DNA of 50,178 bases from Pseudomonas putida W15Oct28 (lineage in GTDB: Bacteria; Pseudomonadota; Gammaproteobacteria; Pseudomonadales; Pseudomonadaceae). Under the pieces are notes generated by a model. That model ran no database searches and had not been told where the DNA came from. It was given only the letters and a program-made list of their open reading frames with translations. Shown here piece after piece: positions 41,348 through 49,524 of this stretch (position 1 is the stretch's first letter; each line of letters starts with the position of its first letter). Both the position numbers and the translations under genes were made by a program. The DNA lies in the NCBI RefSeq assembly GCF_000708715.2, contig NZ_JENB01000037.1, positions 1 to 50,178 of the forward strand, given 5' to 3'.

Positions 41348-42355
41348 GTGCCCACGCCACGTCAGTTCAGCAAGAAGACCAGCACCAGCAACATGCTGCG
41401 GCTGAAATCCACCAGCGCCAATGCCCAGGCCCCCTATCGGGTTGATTTCGTCCTGCTCGAACACTTCTCGATGGCCAGCTTCACCGTGGCCATGGACGTG
41501 CTGGTCACGGCCAACCTGCTGCGCGGCGACAGTTTCCAGTTCACCCCGCTGTCGATGGATGGCGACCGGGTCACCAGCGACCTGGGGTTGGAACTGGTGG
41601 CCACCGAGCTGTCCGCCGGGGCGCTGAAAGAACTGGACTTGCTGGTGATCTGCGGCGGTTTGCGCACCCCACTGAAGTACCCTGAACTCGATCGCCTGCT
41701 GGACGACTGCGCCGCCCACGGCATGGCCCTGGGTGGCCTGTGGAACGGTGCCTGGTTCCTTGGCCGCGCCGGGGTGCTGGACGACTATGGCTGCAGTATC
41801 CACCCCGAGCAGCGCGCCAGCCTGTCCGAGCGCAGCCCGCAAACCCGCATCACCCCGGCCAGCTTCACCCTCGACCGCGACCGCCTCAGCGCCGCCAGCC
41901 CCAATGGCGCCATGGAGCTGATGCTGGGCCTGGTGCGCCGGCTGTATGGCGACGGGCTGGCCGAAGGCGTGGAGGAAATCCTGTCGTTCTCCGGGGCCCG
42001 CTACCGCCAGGTCGGCCCGGGGGCGAAGAAGTCCATGAGCCTGCACCTGCGCACCATCGTCGAGCTGATGGAGAACAACCTGGAGGAAACCCTCAGCCTC
42101 GACCAACTGGCCGCCTACAGCGGGCGCTCACGCCGGCAGATCGACCGCCTGTTCCAGGCGCAGCTGGGCACCTCGCCACGGCGCTACTACATGGAACTGC
42201 GCATCACCAAAAGCCGCCGGCTGCTGCAGTACTCCGACCTGTCGGTGATGGAAGTGGCAGTGGCTTGCGGGTTTGTTTCGGTATCGCACTTCAGCAAGTG
42301 CTATGCGGCGTACTTCGGCTACCCGCCGTCGCGCGAGCAACGGCTGGGCGAGTGA
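41348..42355 (+). CDS. GlxA-like transcriptional regulator (GATase1 + AraC)
   Basis: A 335-residue regulator. The DJ-1/PfpI-like amidotransferase domain is at about 20-190 (VDFVLLEHFSMASFTVAMDV, LDLLVICGGLRTP, GALCNGAWF-like GGLWNGAWFLGRAG) and the AraC helix-turn-helix at about 225-335 (LSLDQLAAYSGRSRRQIDRL, VMEVAVACGFVSVSHFSKCY). No catalytic cysteine is seen in the elbow (WNGAWF), as usual for the regulators. The GTG at 41348 has GGAG 6 nt upstream; an ATG at 41393 is the alternative. Relatives control choline, carnitine or arginine catabolism; the effector here is unknown. Confidence 0.86.
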   Translation: MPTPRQFSKKTSTSNMLRLKSTSANAQAPYRVDFVLLEHFSMASFTVAMDVLVTANLLRGDSFQFTPLSMDGDRVTSDLGLELVATELSAGALKELDLLVICGGLRTPLKYPELDRLLDDCAAHGMALGGLWNGAWFLGRAGVLDDYGCSIHPEQRASLSERSPQTRITPASFTLDRDRLSAASPNGAMELMLGLVRRLYGDGLAEGVEEILSFSGARYRQVGPGAKKSMSLHLRTIVELMENNLEETLSLDQLAAYSGRSRRQIDRLFQAQLGTSPRRYYMELRITKSRRLLQYSDLSVMEVAVACGFVSVSHFSKCYAAYFGYPPSREQRLGE

Positions 42356-42437
42356 GTGGGAAAAACTCAGATTTAACCCCTTCCTTGTAGGGCGTTTCCC
42401 CGCCCAGAACTTCGCATTAAAGCTGATTAATGTGCTG

Positions 42438-42546
42438 CCAGGGCCGGCCCTTTCGCGGGCATGCCCGCTCCCACAGGATCACCACAGCCCGCAAGGTTTG
42501 CACAGGACCTGTGGGAGCGGGCGAGCCCGCGAAGGGGCCGGCCCAG
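42438..42546. repeat. REP doublet, outward-facing, with GGGCCGGCCC ends
   Basis: GGGCCGGCCCTTTCGCGGGC (continuing ATGCCCGCTCCCACAGG) and the inverted CCTGTGGGAGCGGGCGAGCC (continuing CGCGAAGGGGCCGGCCC). The order of cores is the same as in the mdcB element. It is immediately upstream of a DUF3077 remnant. Confidence 0.83.
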
Positions 42547-42574
42547 GCAGTCGAGAGTTTTCAGGGGATTGAAC

Positions 42575-42652
42575 AATGACATGGGCCGCTCTCTACCTAA
42601 GCGCTATGGCCAAGGCGCTGATGGATGATGCTGAGTTGGGCATGAAGCAGTG
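42575..42652 (+). pseudogene. DUF3077-like C-terminal remnant
   Basis: A 25-codon frame, MTWAALYLSAMAKALMDDAELGMKQ in two parts (MTWAALYLSAMAKAL and MDDAELGMKQ), is very similar to the C-terminal end of Pseudomonas DUF3077 proteins (YLSAMAKAL-DDAE). An in-frame TGA lies just upstream and the 5' part is missing; a REP doublet stands in its place. The gap 42356-42776 otherwise holds only the terminator at 42717. Confidence 0.45.
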
Positions 42653-42716
42653 AGGGCTTACCTTCAGGGTGTGAGAAGGCTGCAAGGTGTTCGCCGCAGC
42701 AGTTTCTGCGCCTGTT

Positions 42717-42748
42717 AAACCGAGCTCCACCCACGCGGCGCTCGGTTT
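42717..42748 (-). terminator. Terminator of the TetR gene
   Basis: A perfect stem AAACCGAGC/GCTCGGTTT with a 14-nt loop lies 29 nt beyond the minus-strand tetR stop. The TTT end is short, and the symmetric form could also stop plus-strand transcripts. Confidence 0.65.
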
Positions 42749-42776
42749 CATGGGCGCCGAATACCTACCGCCCTAC

Positions 42777-43448
42777 TCAGGCGCGGATATAGCGCAACAC
42801 GGCGTCACAGATCATGGCTTTGTGGCGCAGCTTGACCTGGTCGTCAGACAGGTCGATCTGGAAGATCTCGCCAAAGGTATGGCGGTTCGACACCCGGTAG
42901 AAGCAGAACGAGCTCATCAGCATGTGCAGGTCGATCACCTCGATGCCGGCGCGGAATACGCCTTCCTCCACGCCACGGTGCAGGGTGTTGCCCAGGGCTT
43001 CGAGCACCAGGCTGCTCATTTCGCGGATCGCCGGCGACTGCTTGACGTACTCGCCATAATGGATGTTTTCGGTGCAGATGATCCGCACGAAATCGACGTT
43101 GCGGTCATGGTGATCGAAGGTGAACTCGACCAGCCGGCGTATCGCCTGCTCAGCCGGCAACGACTCCAGGTCCAGGCTTTGCTCGGTCTTGCGGATGTCG
43201 CCGTACAACTTCACCAGGCACTCGCAGTACAGCTGTTCCTTGCTGCCGAAGTAGTAGTAGATCATGCGTTTGGAGGTAGCGGTGCGCTCGGCGATGGCGT
43301 CGACGCGCGCGCCGGCCAGCCCTTGCTGGACGAACTCGTTGATGGCTGCCTGGAGGATGTCCTCGCGGGTTTTCTCGGGGTTGTTCTTGCGCGTTTTGCG
43401 CCCCCCTTCGGTTTCAGGCTGGCCAAGGCTGACTACGGAATCACTCAT
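42777..43448 (-). CDS. TetR family transcriptional regulator
   Basis: A 223-residue regulator. The TetR helix-turn-helix is at about 26-75 (REDILQAAINEFVQQGLAGA, ATSKRMIYYYFGSKEQLYCE), followed by a helical ligand/dimer domain (TetR_C). The ATG at 43446-43448 is used; a GTG 6 nt upstream is also possible. The neighbouring DMT transporter is divergent, 170 bp away, and is a possible target. Confidence 0.9.
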   Translation of the reverse strand: MSDSVVSLGQPETEGGRKTRKNNPEKTREDILQAAINEFVQQGLAGARVDAIAERTATSKRMIYYYFGSKEQLYCECLVKLYGDIRKTEQSLDLESLPAEQAIRRLVEFTFDHHDRNVDFVRIICTENIHYGEYVKQSPAIREMSSLVLEALGNTLHRGVEEGVFRAGIEVIDLHMLMSSFCFYRVSNRHTFGEIFQIDLSDDQVKLRHKAMICDAVLRYIRA

Positions 43449-43618
43449 ACCCACTCACAGGCTATTTATTGGAATACGGGGGATTATCCGCGAGCGCAGC
43501 CATGCAGGGAAGCACGCTGTTGGTCGGGTAGCCATAATGCATTGCGGCTGGCCGGCCTTGATATCGCGCCGTGCAACCCGCTAGCCTGCCTGCCCCTGCC
43601 CTGGATGGACCCTGCCTC

Positions 43619-44503
43619 ATGCAACCGCGCGACCTCGCCGCCTACCTGTTCCTGGCCATCGCCTGGGGCTTTTCGTTCCTGGTGTTGCTCAAGGTGGTGC
43701 ATGCCTTCGGCTGGGTGGGCGCGGTCAGCCTGCGTGCACTGATTGCCAGCGGCACCCTGGCGGCCCTCGCAGCCCTGCTGGGCCGCCCGCTGCGCCTGCG
43801 CCCGCTGCTGGTACCCTTGCTGGTGGTGGGCGCGACCACGGTGGCCGGGCAACTGATCGGCATGTCGTACGCCACCCCACGCATCGGCACGGCGATGGCG
43901 GCGATTTTTGTCGCCACCATTCCGCTGTTCTCGATGCTGATCGGGCGGGTCTGGGGGCTGGAGAAAATAACCCCGCAAAGCCTGGCCGGGCTGCTGCTGG
44001 GCATTGTCGGCATCGCCATACTGGTCGGCTTTCCGGCCAGGCCGGTCGATGACGATTTCATCCACGGCTGCATCGCCTCGCTGTTGGGTGCCATCAGCGC
44101 CGCCTACGGCAGCAATTACGCCAGCCTGCACCTGCGCGGCCAGGACCCGTGGACGGTCACCGGCGGTGCGTTTCTGGCGGGCGGGCTGCTGACTTTGCCG
44201 CTGTTGCTGGTGGTACCGGTGCCCAGCGTGCCACAAGCAGGCGACTGGCTTTACCTGCTGATCAGCGGCGCCGTGATGAGCGCCACCACCTACGTGTTGT
44301 ACTTCGGCCTGGTGGCACGGATCGGCGCCACCCGCGCCATCAGCGTGGAATTCGTGGTCACGCTGGTGGCGGTGCTGGTGGGTGCGCTGTTTCTCAATGA
44401 AGCCCTCAGCCTGTTGCAGGCGGCGGGTGGCCTGGTGATTCTGCTTGGCTGCATGCTGGTGCTGGGCCTGCTGCCAGGGCGCAAGCAGCGCCTGCCGAGC
44501 TAG
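43619..44503 (+). CDS. DMT family transporter (EamA)
   Basis: A 294-residue inner membrane protein with about ten hydrophobic helices in two EamA repeats (DLAAYLFLAIAWGFSFLVLL and DFIHGCIASLLGAISAAYGS begin the halves). Such transporters export amino acids or metabolites. The ATG at 43619 (MQPRDLAAYLF) is chosen over 43571 because the membrane domain begins there. The 3' end overlaps the convergent beta-propeller gene by 4 nt (CTAG). Confidence 0.9.
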   Translation: MQPRDLAAYLFLAIAWGFSFLVLLKVVHAFGWVGAVSLRALIASGTLAALAALLGRPLRLRPLLVPLLVVGATTVAGQLIGMSYATPRIGTAMAAIFVATIPLFSMLIGRVWGLEKITPQSLAGLLLGIVGIAILVGFPARPVDDDFIHGCIASLLGAISAAYGSNYASLHLRGQDPWTVTGGAFLAGGLLTLPLLLVVPVPSVPQAGDWLYLLISGAVMSATTYVLYFGLVARIGATRAISVEFVVTLVAVLVGALFLNEALSLLQAAGGLVILLGCMLVLGLLPGRKQRLPS

Positions 44504-45381
44504 CGCTGGGCGGTGTCGCGCGCCGGTGGCGGGGTCAGTTGCAGCACGCGATTGCGCCCGCCTTCGGCCAGCAGGTAACCGCCCTTGCCGTCCGCCACGA
44601 TCGACTGCGGCGCCTTGAGGAAGGTCAGCATGGTGTGCTGGACGCCGTCAGCATCGATTAGCAACAAGCGTGCGCGGTGGGTGTTGTCTTCGCTGATCCA
44701 CAGGCCACGCTGGTCGCAGAACAGGAAGGTCGGGTTGCGCAGGCCATCAACCACCACCGGGTCCTTGCCATCGTCAGACAGGGCGCGAACCTTGCCGTTG
44801 GCTTTCTCGGTGTACAGCAAGCGGCCGTCGTTACAACGGGTGAGGCCTTCGGTTTCGGTCAGGCCGGAGCGCAGCACATCAAGCTGGCCGCTGGCCCAGT
44901 CATAACGCATCAGGCGGCCATTGCCCTTGCGGTCCTCGATGGCATACAGGTGGTCGCCGTCATTCCACAGGCCCTGCACGCTTTCACCGTCGAACAGATG
45001 GGTAACCTGGCCATCGCGGGCCAGGCTTACAGGCGCCTGGCCGCCTTCCTGGCTGAACACCCATCCGCCTTGTGCCGCGACCATACCATCGGGCTTGGAC
45101 AGATTGTCGACCACCACGACACGTTCGCCGGTCGCGGTGATCTTGAGGATGCTGCCAAGGCCATCGTCCAGCTCGCGGCTGACCAGCAGGCTGCCATCCG
45201 CTTGCGGCAACAGCGATGCGGCCTTGGCCACATCACGATGCAGCACCTCGACACCCCAACCAGTGGCAGCCTGGACCGGGTAGAAACTCTGCCAGGCGAA
45301 GAAACCCAAGGTGGCGGTGAGCACGCCGGTAGTGGCGGTCAGGGCGATGCGGGTGCTGCGCTTGCGCAGGAATTGCGGCAT
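44500..45381 (-). CDS. Secreted six-bladed beta-propeller (SMP-30/NHL-like) protein
   Basis: A 293-residue protein with an N-terminal signal or anchor (IALTATTGVLTATLGFFAW, about residues 10-28) and repeated propeller blades (DGSLLVSRELDDGLGSILKI, DGMVAAQGGWVFSQEGG, NDGDHLYAIEDRKGNGRLMR, NDGRLLYTEKANGKVRALS, QSIVADGKGGYLLAEGGRN). Possible roles are sugar lactonase-like activity or a structural propeller. The ATG at 45379-45381 is used; the open frame to 45585 runs into the divergent gene. Confidence 0.8.
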   Translation of the reverse strand: MPQFLRKRSTRIALTATTGVLTATLGFFAWQSFYPVQAATGWGVEVLHRDVAKAASLLPQADGSLLVSRELDDGLGSILKITATGERVVVVDNLSKPDGMVAAQGGWVFSQEGGQAPVSLARDGQVTHLFDGESVQGLWNDGDHLYAIEDRKGNGRLMRYDWASGQLDVLRSGLTETEGLTRCNDGRLLYTEKANGKVRALSDDGKDPVVVDGLRNPTFLFCDQRGLWISEDNTHRARLLLIDADGVQHTMLTFLKAPQSIVADGKGGYLLAEGGRNRVLQLTPPPARDTAQR

Positions 45382-45578
45382 GTAGGGCTCCTTGGGAATG
45401 CCGGGGATGCTAGCAAGCGGATGTGAAAAAAATGTCGAAAGAATGCAAACCGTTACAAAACAAAAGGATATAAAAATAACAAAACAATCTAACGAAACGG
45501 AATATAAAAATTGAAAGCCAATCGCCACCTCCTTAGTCTGGGCGCATCGCTTCCCACCCGGTTTCAAGGAGCAACCCC

Positions 45579-46559
45579 ATGCCAATCCGTGCCTTCTCCC
45601 CCCTGCGCCGCCTGCTGATCGGCGGTCTGCTGGCCAGTGTCGCCAGCGCCCTGCTGCCCTGGTCCGAAGCCCTGGCCGACGACGCCAAGACCCTGCGCAT
45701 CGGTTACCAGAAGTTCAACAGCATCAACATCCTCAAAGGCAGCGGAGCCCTGGAAAAGGCCCTGGCCCCGCAAGGCGTGAAGGTCAGCTGGCACGAATTT
45801 GCCGCCGGACCGCAGTTGCTCGAAGCCCTGAGCACCGGCGCCATCGACCTTGGCCACGCCGCCGACGCCCCATCGGTGTTCGCCCAGGCCGCCGGCAAAC
45901 CGGTGGTGTACCTGGCCGCCGAGCAGCCCTACCCACGTGGTATCGGCCTGGTGGTGCGCGAGCAGGACCATGTGGCCGGCGTGCAGGACCTGAAAGGCAA
46001 ACGCGTAGCCACCGGCCGAGGCTGGAACGCCCAGTACCTGCTGGCCGTCGCGCTGGAACAGGCCGGCCTGAGTTACCAGGACATCACCCCCGCCTACGTC
46101 AACAATGCCGCCGATGCCGTGGCCGCCCTGCAGTCGGGTAGCGTGCAGGCCGTGACCCTGTGGGACCCGTTCCTCGCCGCAGCAGAAAGCCAGCCAGGCC
46201 TGAAAAACCTGCGTGACGGCAGCGGCCTGTCCAACAACCGCACCTTCTACCTGTCCACCGCCAGCTATGCCGACCAGCACCGTGCGCTGCTGAAAACCTT
46301 CTTTACCGAGCTGGGCAAGGTCAGCCAGTGGGCCAACGCCAAGCCCGCAGAAGTCGCAGCACTGCTGGCCCCGCAGCTAGGCATCAACGCCAACGTGCTG
46401 GAAGTGGCCAGCGAGCGCCGTAACTACAACGCCGTGGCCATCACCCCGCAGATTGTCGCCGAACAACAGAAACTGGCTGACACCTTCCAGGGCCTGGGCC
46501 TGATTCCACACAAGTTGCAGGTGGCCGACGCGGTTTACCCGGCATCCGTGTTGCCTTGA
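45579..46559 (+). CDS. Aliphatic sulfonate-type ABC transporter substrate-binding protein
   Basis: A 326-residue SsuA/NrtA-like periplasmic binding protein. The signal peptide includes a twin arginine (SPLRRLLIGGLLASV), cleaved near EALA-DDA. Core segments are KTLRIGYQKFNSINILKGSG, GAIDLGHAADAPSVFAQA, KGKRVATGRGWNAQYLLAVA and VQAVTLWDPFLAAAES. No permease or ATPase gene is adjacent; instead an LLM monooxygenase gene follows 16 nt later. The ligand is probably an organosulfonate or related sulfur or nitrogen compound. The AT-rich region 45382-45578 upstream is the likely promoter. Confidence 0.88.
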   Translation: MPIRAFSPLRRLLIGGLLASVASALLPWSEALADDAKTLRIGYQKFNSINILKGSGALEKALAPQGVKVSWHEFAAGPQLLEALSTGAIDLGHAADAPSVFAQAAGKPVVYLAAEQPYPRGIGLVVREQDHVAGVQDLKGKRVATGRGWNAQYLLAVALEQAGLSYQDITPAYVNNAADAVAALQSGSVQAVTLWDPFLAAAESQPGLKNLRDGSGLSNNRTFYLSTASYADQHRALLKTFFTELGKVSQWANAKPAEVAALLAPQLGINANVLEVASERRNYNAVAITPQIVAEQQKLADTFQGLGLIPHKLQVADAVYPASVLP

Positions 46560-46575
46560 GCGGAGCGCACCTGAC

Positions 46576-47967
46576 ATGCCCCGCCCGATCCGCTTCAACG
46601 CGTTCAGCATGAACGCCGCCAGCCATCAGTCCCCTGGCCTGTGGCGCCACCCACGCAATACCAGCGTGGCCTTCAACCGCCTGAGCTACTGGACCGACCT
46701 GGCCCGCTTGCTGGAACGCGGGCTGTTCGACGCCCTGTTCATTGCCGATGTGCTGGGCATCTACGACGTCTACCAGGGCGGCCCTGAAGCCGCCCTGCGC
46801 GGTGGCGTGCAGGTACCGGTCAACGACCCGCTGCTGCTGGTGCCGGCCATGGCCGGGGTCACCGAGCATCTGGGGTTTGGCGTCACCTTCTCGCTCACCT
46901 ATGAGCACCCCTACCCCTTCGCCCGGCGTATGTCCACACTCGACCACCTGAGCAATGGCCGGGTCGGCTGGAACATCGTCACCGGCTACCTCGACAGCGC
47001 CGCCCGCAACCTCGGCCTGGCGCGCCAGCTGGGCCACGACCAGCGTTACGACCTGGCCGAGGAATACCTGCAGGTGCTGTACAAGCTGTGGGAGAAGAGC
47101 TGGGACGACGACGCGGTGCTGCTGGAGCGCGACAGCGGGCGCTACATCGAGCCAACCCGGGTGCACCCGATCAACCATGTGGGCGAGCACTTCCAGGTGC
47201 CCGGCATGCACCTGTGCCAGCCGTCACCGCAGCGCACGCCGGTGCTGTTCCAGGCCGGCGCTTCGGCACGCGGCCAGCAGTTTGCCGCACGCCACGCCGA
47301 ATGCGTGTTCATCAGCGGCCCGACCCCGACCGTGTTGCGCCGCTACGCCGACGGCATCCGCCAGGCCAGCGAGGCCGCCGGGCGAGGTCGTGATGAAGTG
47401 CTGATCTATGCCCAGGCGCTGTTGATCGTTGCCCCTACCCGCGAAGAAGCCGAGGCCCGCTTCGCCGAATACCGTCGCTACGTCGACCTGGACGCTGCCC
47501 TGGCGCTGCTGTCGGGCTGGACCGGCATCGACTTTGCCGGCCTCGACCCCGATGCGCCGATCGAATACGTCGAAAACGACGCCGGCCGCGCAGCCCTGGC
47601 CGCGTTTACCGCCGCCGACCCGAACCGCCGCTGGACCGTACGCGAGGCCGCCGAGTTCGTTGGCCTGGGTGGTCGTGGCCCGGTCCTGGTAGGCGCCGCC
47701 AGCGAGGTCGCCGACCAGCTGGAAAGCTGGCTGGACCAAACCGGTATCGACGGTTTCAACCTGACCTACGCCGTGCAGCCGGACGACCTGGCCAATGTGG
47801 TCGAGTTGCTGGTGCCCGAGCTGCAACGCCGTGGCCGCTACCCGTCGAGCTACACCGAAGGCACCCTGCGCCACAAACTGTTCGGCCAAGGCGATCGACT
47901 GCCGGAACAGCACGCCGGGCGCCAGGTCGACATTCAGCGATCAAATACCGGGTATTCCAACATTTAA
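46576..47967 (+). CDS. LLM class flavin-dependent monooxygenase (NtaA/SnaA/DszA type)
   Basis: A 463-residue FMNH2-dependent monooxygenase. Characteristic segments are FNAFSMNAASHQSPGLWRHP (7-26), LERGLFDALFIADVLGIYDV, STLDHLSNGRVGWNIVTGYL, QAGASARGQQFAARHAECVF and GPVLVGAASEVADQLESWLD. The family includes nitrilotriacetate, dibenzothiophene sulfone and sulfonate monooxygenases, all working with a separate flavin reductase, which is not in this window. The gene follows a sulfonate-type binding protein, so desulfonation of an imported compound is likely. Confidence 0.9.
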   Translation: MPRPIRFNAFSMNAASHQSPGLWRHPRNTSVAFNRLSYWTDLARLLERGLFDALFIADVLGIYDVYQGGPEAALRGGVQVPVNDPLLLVPAMAGVTEHLGFGVTFSLTYEHPYPFARRMSTLDHLSNGRVGWNIVTGYLDSAARNLGLARQLGHDQRYDLAEEYLQVLYKLWEKSWDDDAVLLERDSGRYIEPTRVHPINHVGEHFQVPGMHLCQPSPQRTPVLFQAGASARGQQFAARHAECVFISGPTPTVLRRYADGIRQASEAAGRGRDEVLIYAQALLIVAPTREEAEARFAEYRRYVDLDAALALLSGWTGIDFAGLDPDAPIEYVENDAGRAALAAFTAADPNRRWTVREAAEFVGLGGRGPVLVGAASEVADQLESWLDQTGIDGFNLTYAVQPDDLANVVELLVPELQRRGRYPSSYTEGTLRHKLFGQGDRLPEQHAGRQVDIQRSNTGYSNI

Positions 47968-48073
47968 TTTGTGGATGGCGCGCGCTCGACCCTATTCTGT
48001 TGCCACATCCCCTGCGCCGCACCGGCCGGTGCGGTTCACGGCACGGGGAGAGAACAACAAGTCGAGATTGTCC

Positions 48074-48910
48074 ATGTCGAACCATTCGTACTTCGCCCCC
48101 CACGGTGGGCACCCAGCTCAAACCGAGCTGCTGACTGACCGTGCCATGTTCACCGAAGCCTATGCCGTCATCCCCAAGGGCGTGATGCGTGACATCGTCA
48201 CCAGCCACCTGCCGTTCTGGGACAAGATGCGCATGTGGGTCATCGCCCGCCCGCTGACCGGTTTTGCCGAAACCTTCTCCCAGTACATCGTCGAGCTGGC
48301 CCCGGAAGGCGGCAGCGAGCGCCCTGAGCTGGACCCTAATGCAGAAGCCGTGGTGTTCATCGTCGAAGGCGAGCTGGACATCACCGTTGAAGGCAAGCAC
48401 CACACCCTGGTACCGGGCGGCTACGCCTTCCTGGCCCCGGGCGCCGAGTGGAGCCTGCGCAACAACAGCAAGTCCAACGTCACCTTCCACTGGCTGCGCA
48501 AGCACTACCAGAAGGTTGAAGGCCTGGACGTACCGGAGTCGTTCGTCACCCACCGCGACAACGCCACCGTCATCGAGATGCCGGGCACCGAAGGCCGCTG
48601 GAAAACCACCCGTTTCGTCGACATGGCCGACATGCGCCACGACATGCACGTGAACATCGTCACCTTCCAGCCGGGCGGCGTGATCCCGTTCGCGGAAACC
48701 CACGTGATGGAACACGGCCTGTACGTGCTGGAAGGCAAGGCGGTATACCGCCTGAACCAGGACTGGGTCGAAGTGGAAGCCGGCGACTTCATGTGGCTGC
48801 GCGCCTTCTGCCCGCAAGCCTGCTACGCCGGCGGCCCAGGCAACTTCAGCTACCTGCTGTACAAAGACGTGAACCGTCACGTGCACCTGACGCTGAACCC
48901 TAAGCGTTAA
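48074..48910 (+). CDS. allE: Bicupin, (S)-ureidoglycine aminohydrolase-like
   Basis: A 278-residue protein with two cupin domains: EAVVFIVEGELDITVEGKHH with VPGGYAFLAPGAEW in the first, and GVIPFAETHVMEHGLYVLEG with GDFMWLRAFCPQACYAGGPG in the second. The layout matches (S)-ureidoglycine aminohydrolase (AllE/YlbA), a manganese enzyme of allantoin degradation. Conserved His and Glu in ETHVMEHG fit metal ligands. No other purine catabolic gene is in the window, so it might serve a different substrate. The ATG at 48074 (MSNHSYFAPHGGHP) is used. Confidence 0.85.
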   Translation: MSNHSYFAPHGGHPAQTELLTDRAMFTEAYAVIPKGVMRDIVTSHLPFWDKMRMWVIARPLTGFAETFSQYIVELAPEGGSERPELDPNAEAVVFIVEGELDITVEGKHHTLVPGGYAFLAPGAEWSLRNNSKSNVTFHWLRKHYQKVEGLDVPESFVTHRDNATVIEMPGTEGRWKTTRFVDMADMRHDMHVNIVTFQPGGVIPFAETHVMEHGLYVLEGKAVYRLNQDWVEVEAGDFMWLRAFCPQACYAGGPGNFSYLLYKDVNRHVHLTLNPKR

Positions 48911-48940
48911 CACATCGGGGGCTGTGGGCCCCCATCCTCG

Positions 48941-48982
48941 AAAGGCCGGCATACACAGTGCGCTGTGGATGTCGGCCTTTTT
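48941..48982 (+). terminator. Terminator after the bicupin gene
   Basis: The stem AAAGGCCGGCAT-CACAG/CTGTG-ATG-CGGCCTTTTT has small bulges and ends in T5. A second short GC stem (GGGGGC/GCCCCC, 48917-48932) precedes it. Confidence 0.82.
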
Positions 48983-49393
48983 GCATATGCAGCAACTTTC
49001 AGACCTCTCCTCCTGCCGCTCACCGTTCGTGCAAGCACTCACGCCTTCATCCCCCGCACTCATTCCTCATCTAATTCCCCTTCAATAAAATTGTTTAAAT
49101 ACATAGTTACCATGCAGGAACTTTCTTACAGATACTTCTGATTTTCGAGCCCACCCAAAAATCTTGCCCCTTATGCGTTTATGCTCTCATTTCGTCTTGC
49201 TGCCCAGCCCTCGAACAGAGCGGCTTCTCACAACCTAAAGTCCGGAGGTACGTACTGAACACTGCATCGCGTTAACACTGCGAATGTAACTTTTCACTTA
49301 ATAAAAAACTGTTACAGATATTCGCCCTACACAGCATGAGGTGAGTCCTTAGCGAATAATCACGGACTTCGCACTACCGCCTTTAGTGAACTT
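48983..49393. other. AT-rich intergenic region before the toxin gene
   Basis: This stretch has lower GC than the rest of the window and no gene-like frame. It contains a GGAGGTACGT motif near 49244 without a following ORF. I could not identify repeats, tRNA or att sites. It may be the promoter region of an acquired toxin locus. Confidence 0.4.
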
Positions 49394-49522
49394 ATGCCGT
49401 ACGTTCTACAAATGGATCTGGTTCTACAAACCTGCCCGAAGGATTCAACAGCGGGAGAACATATGATTAGCTCAAGTGATATGCGTTCTATCTTCAGCAT
49501 CCTCACAGGGTGGGGGCTGTAA
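49394..49522 (+). CDS. Possible leader peptide upstream of the toxin gene
   Basis: A 42-codon frame begins at the ATG at 49394. An internal ATG at 49463 with an excellent ribosome binding site (GGGAG, 7 nt) gives a 19-residue peptide, MISSSDMRSIFSILTGWGL, and is the likelier start. The stop lies 2 nt before the ATG of the next gene, so it would couple translation into it. It may instead be a remnant of a longer gene. Unrecognised. Confidence 0.35.
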   Translation: MPYVLQMDLVLQTCPKDSTAGEHMISSSDMRSIFSILTGWGL

Positions 49523-49524
49523 AC

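Noticed and set aside
2449..42546. REP copies as a CRISPR array
   Set aside because: The copies are scattered, inverted pairs in separate gaps, with no regular spacers or cas genes.
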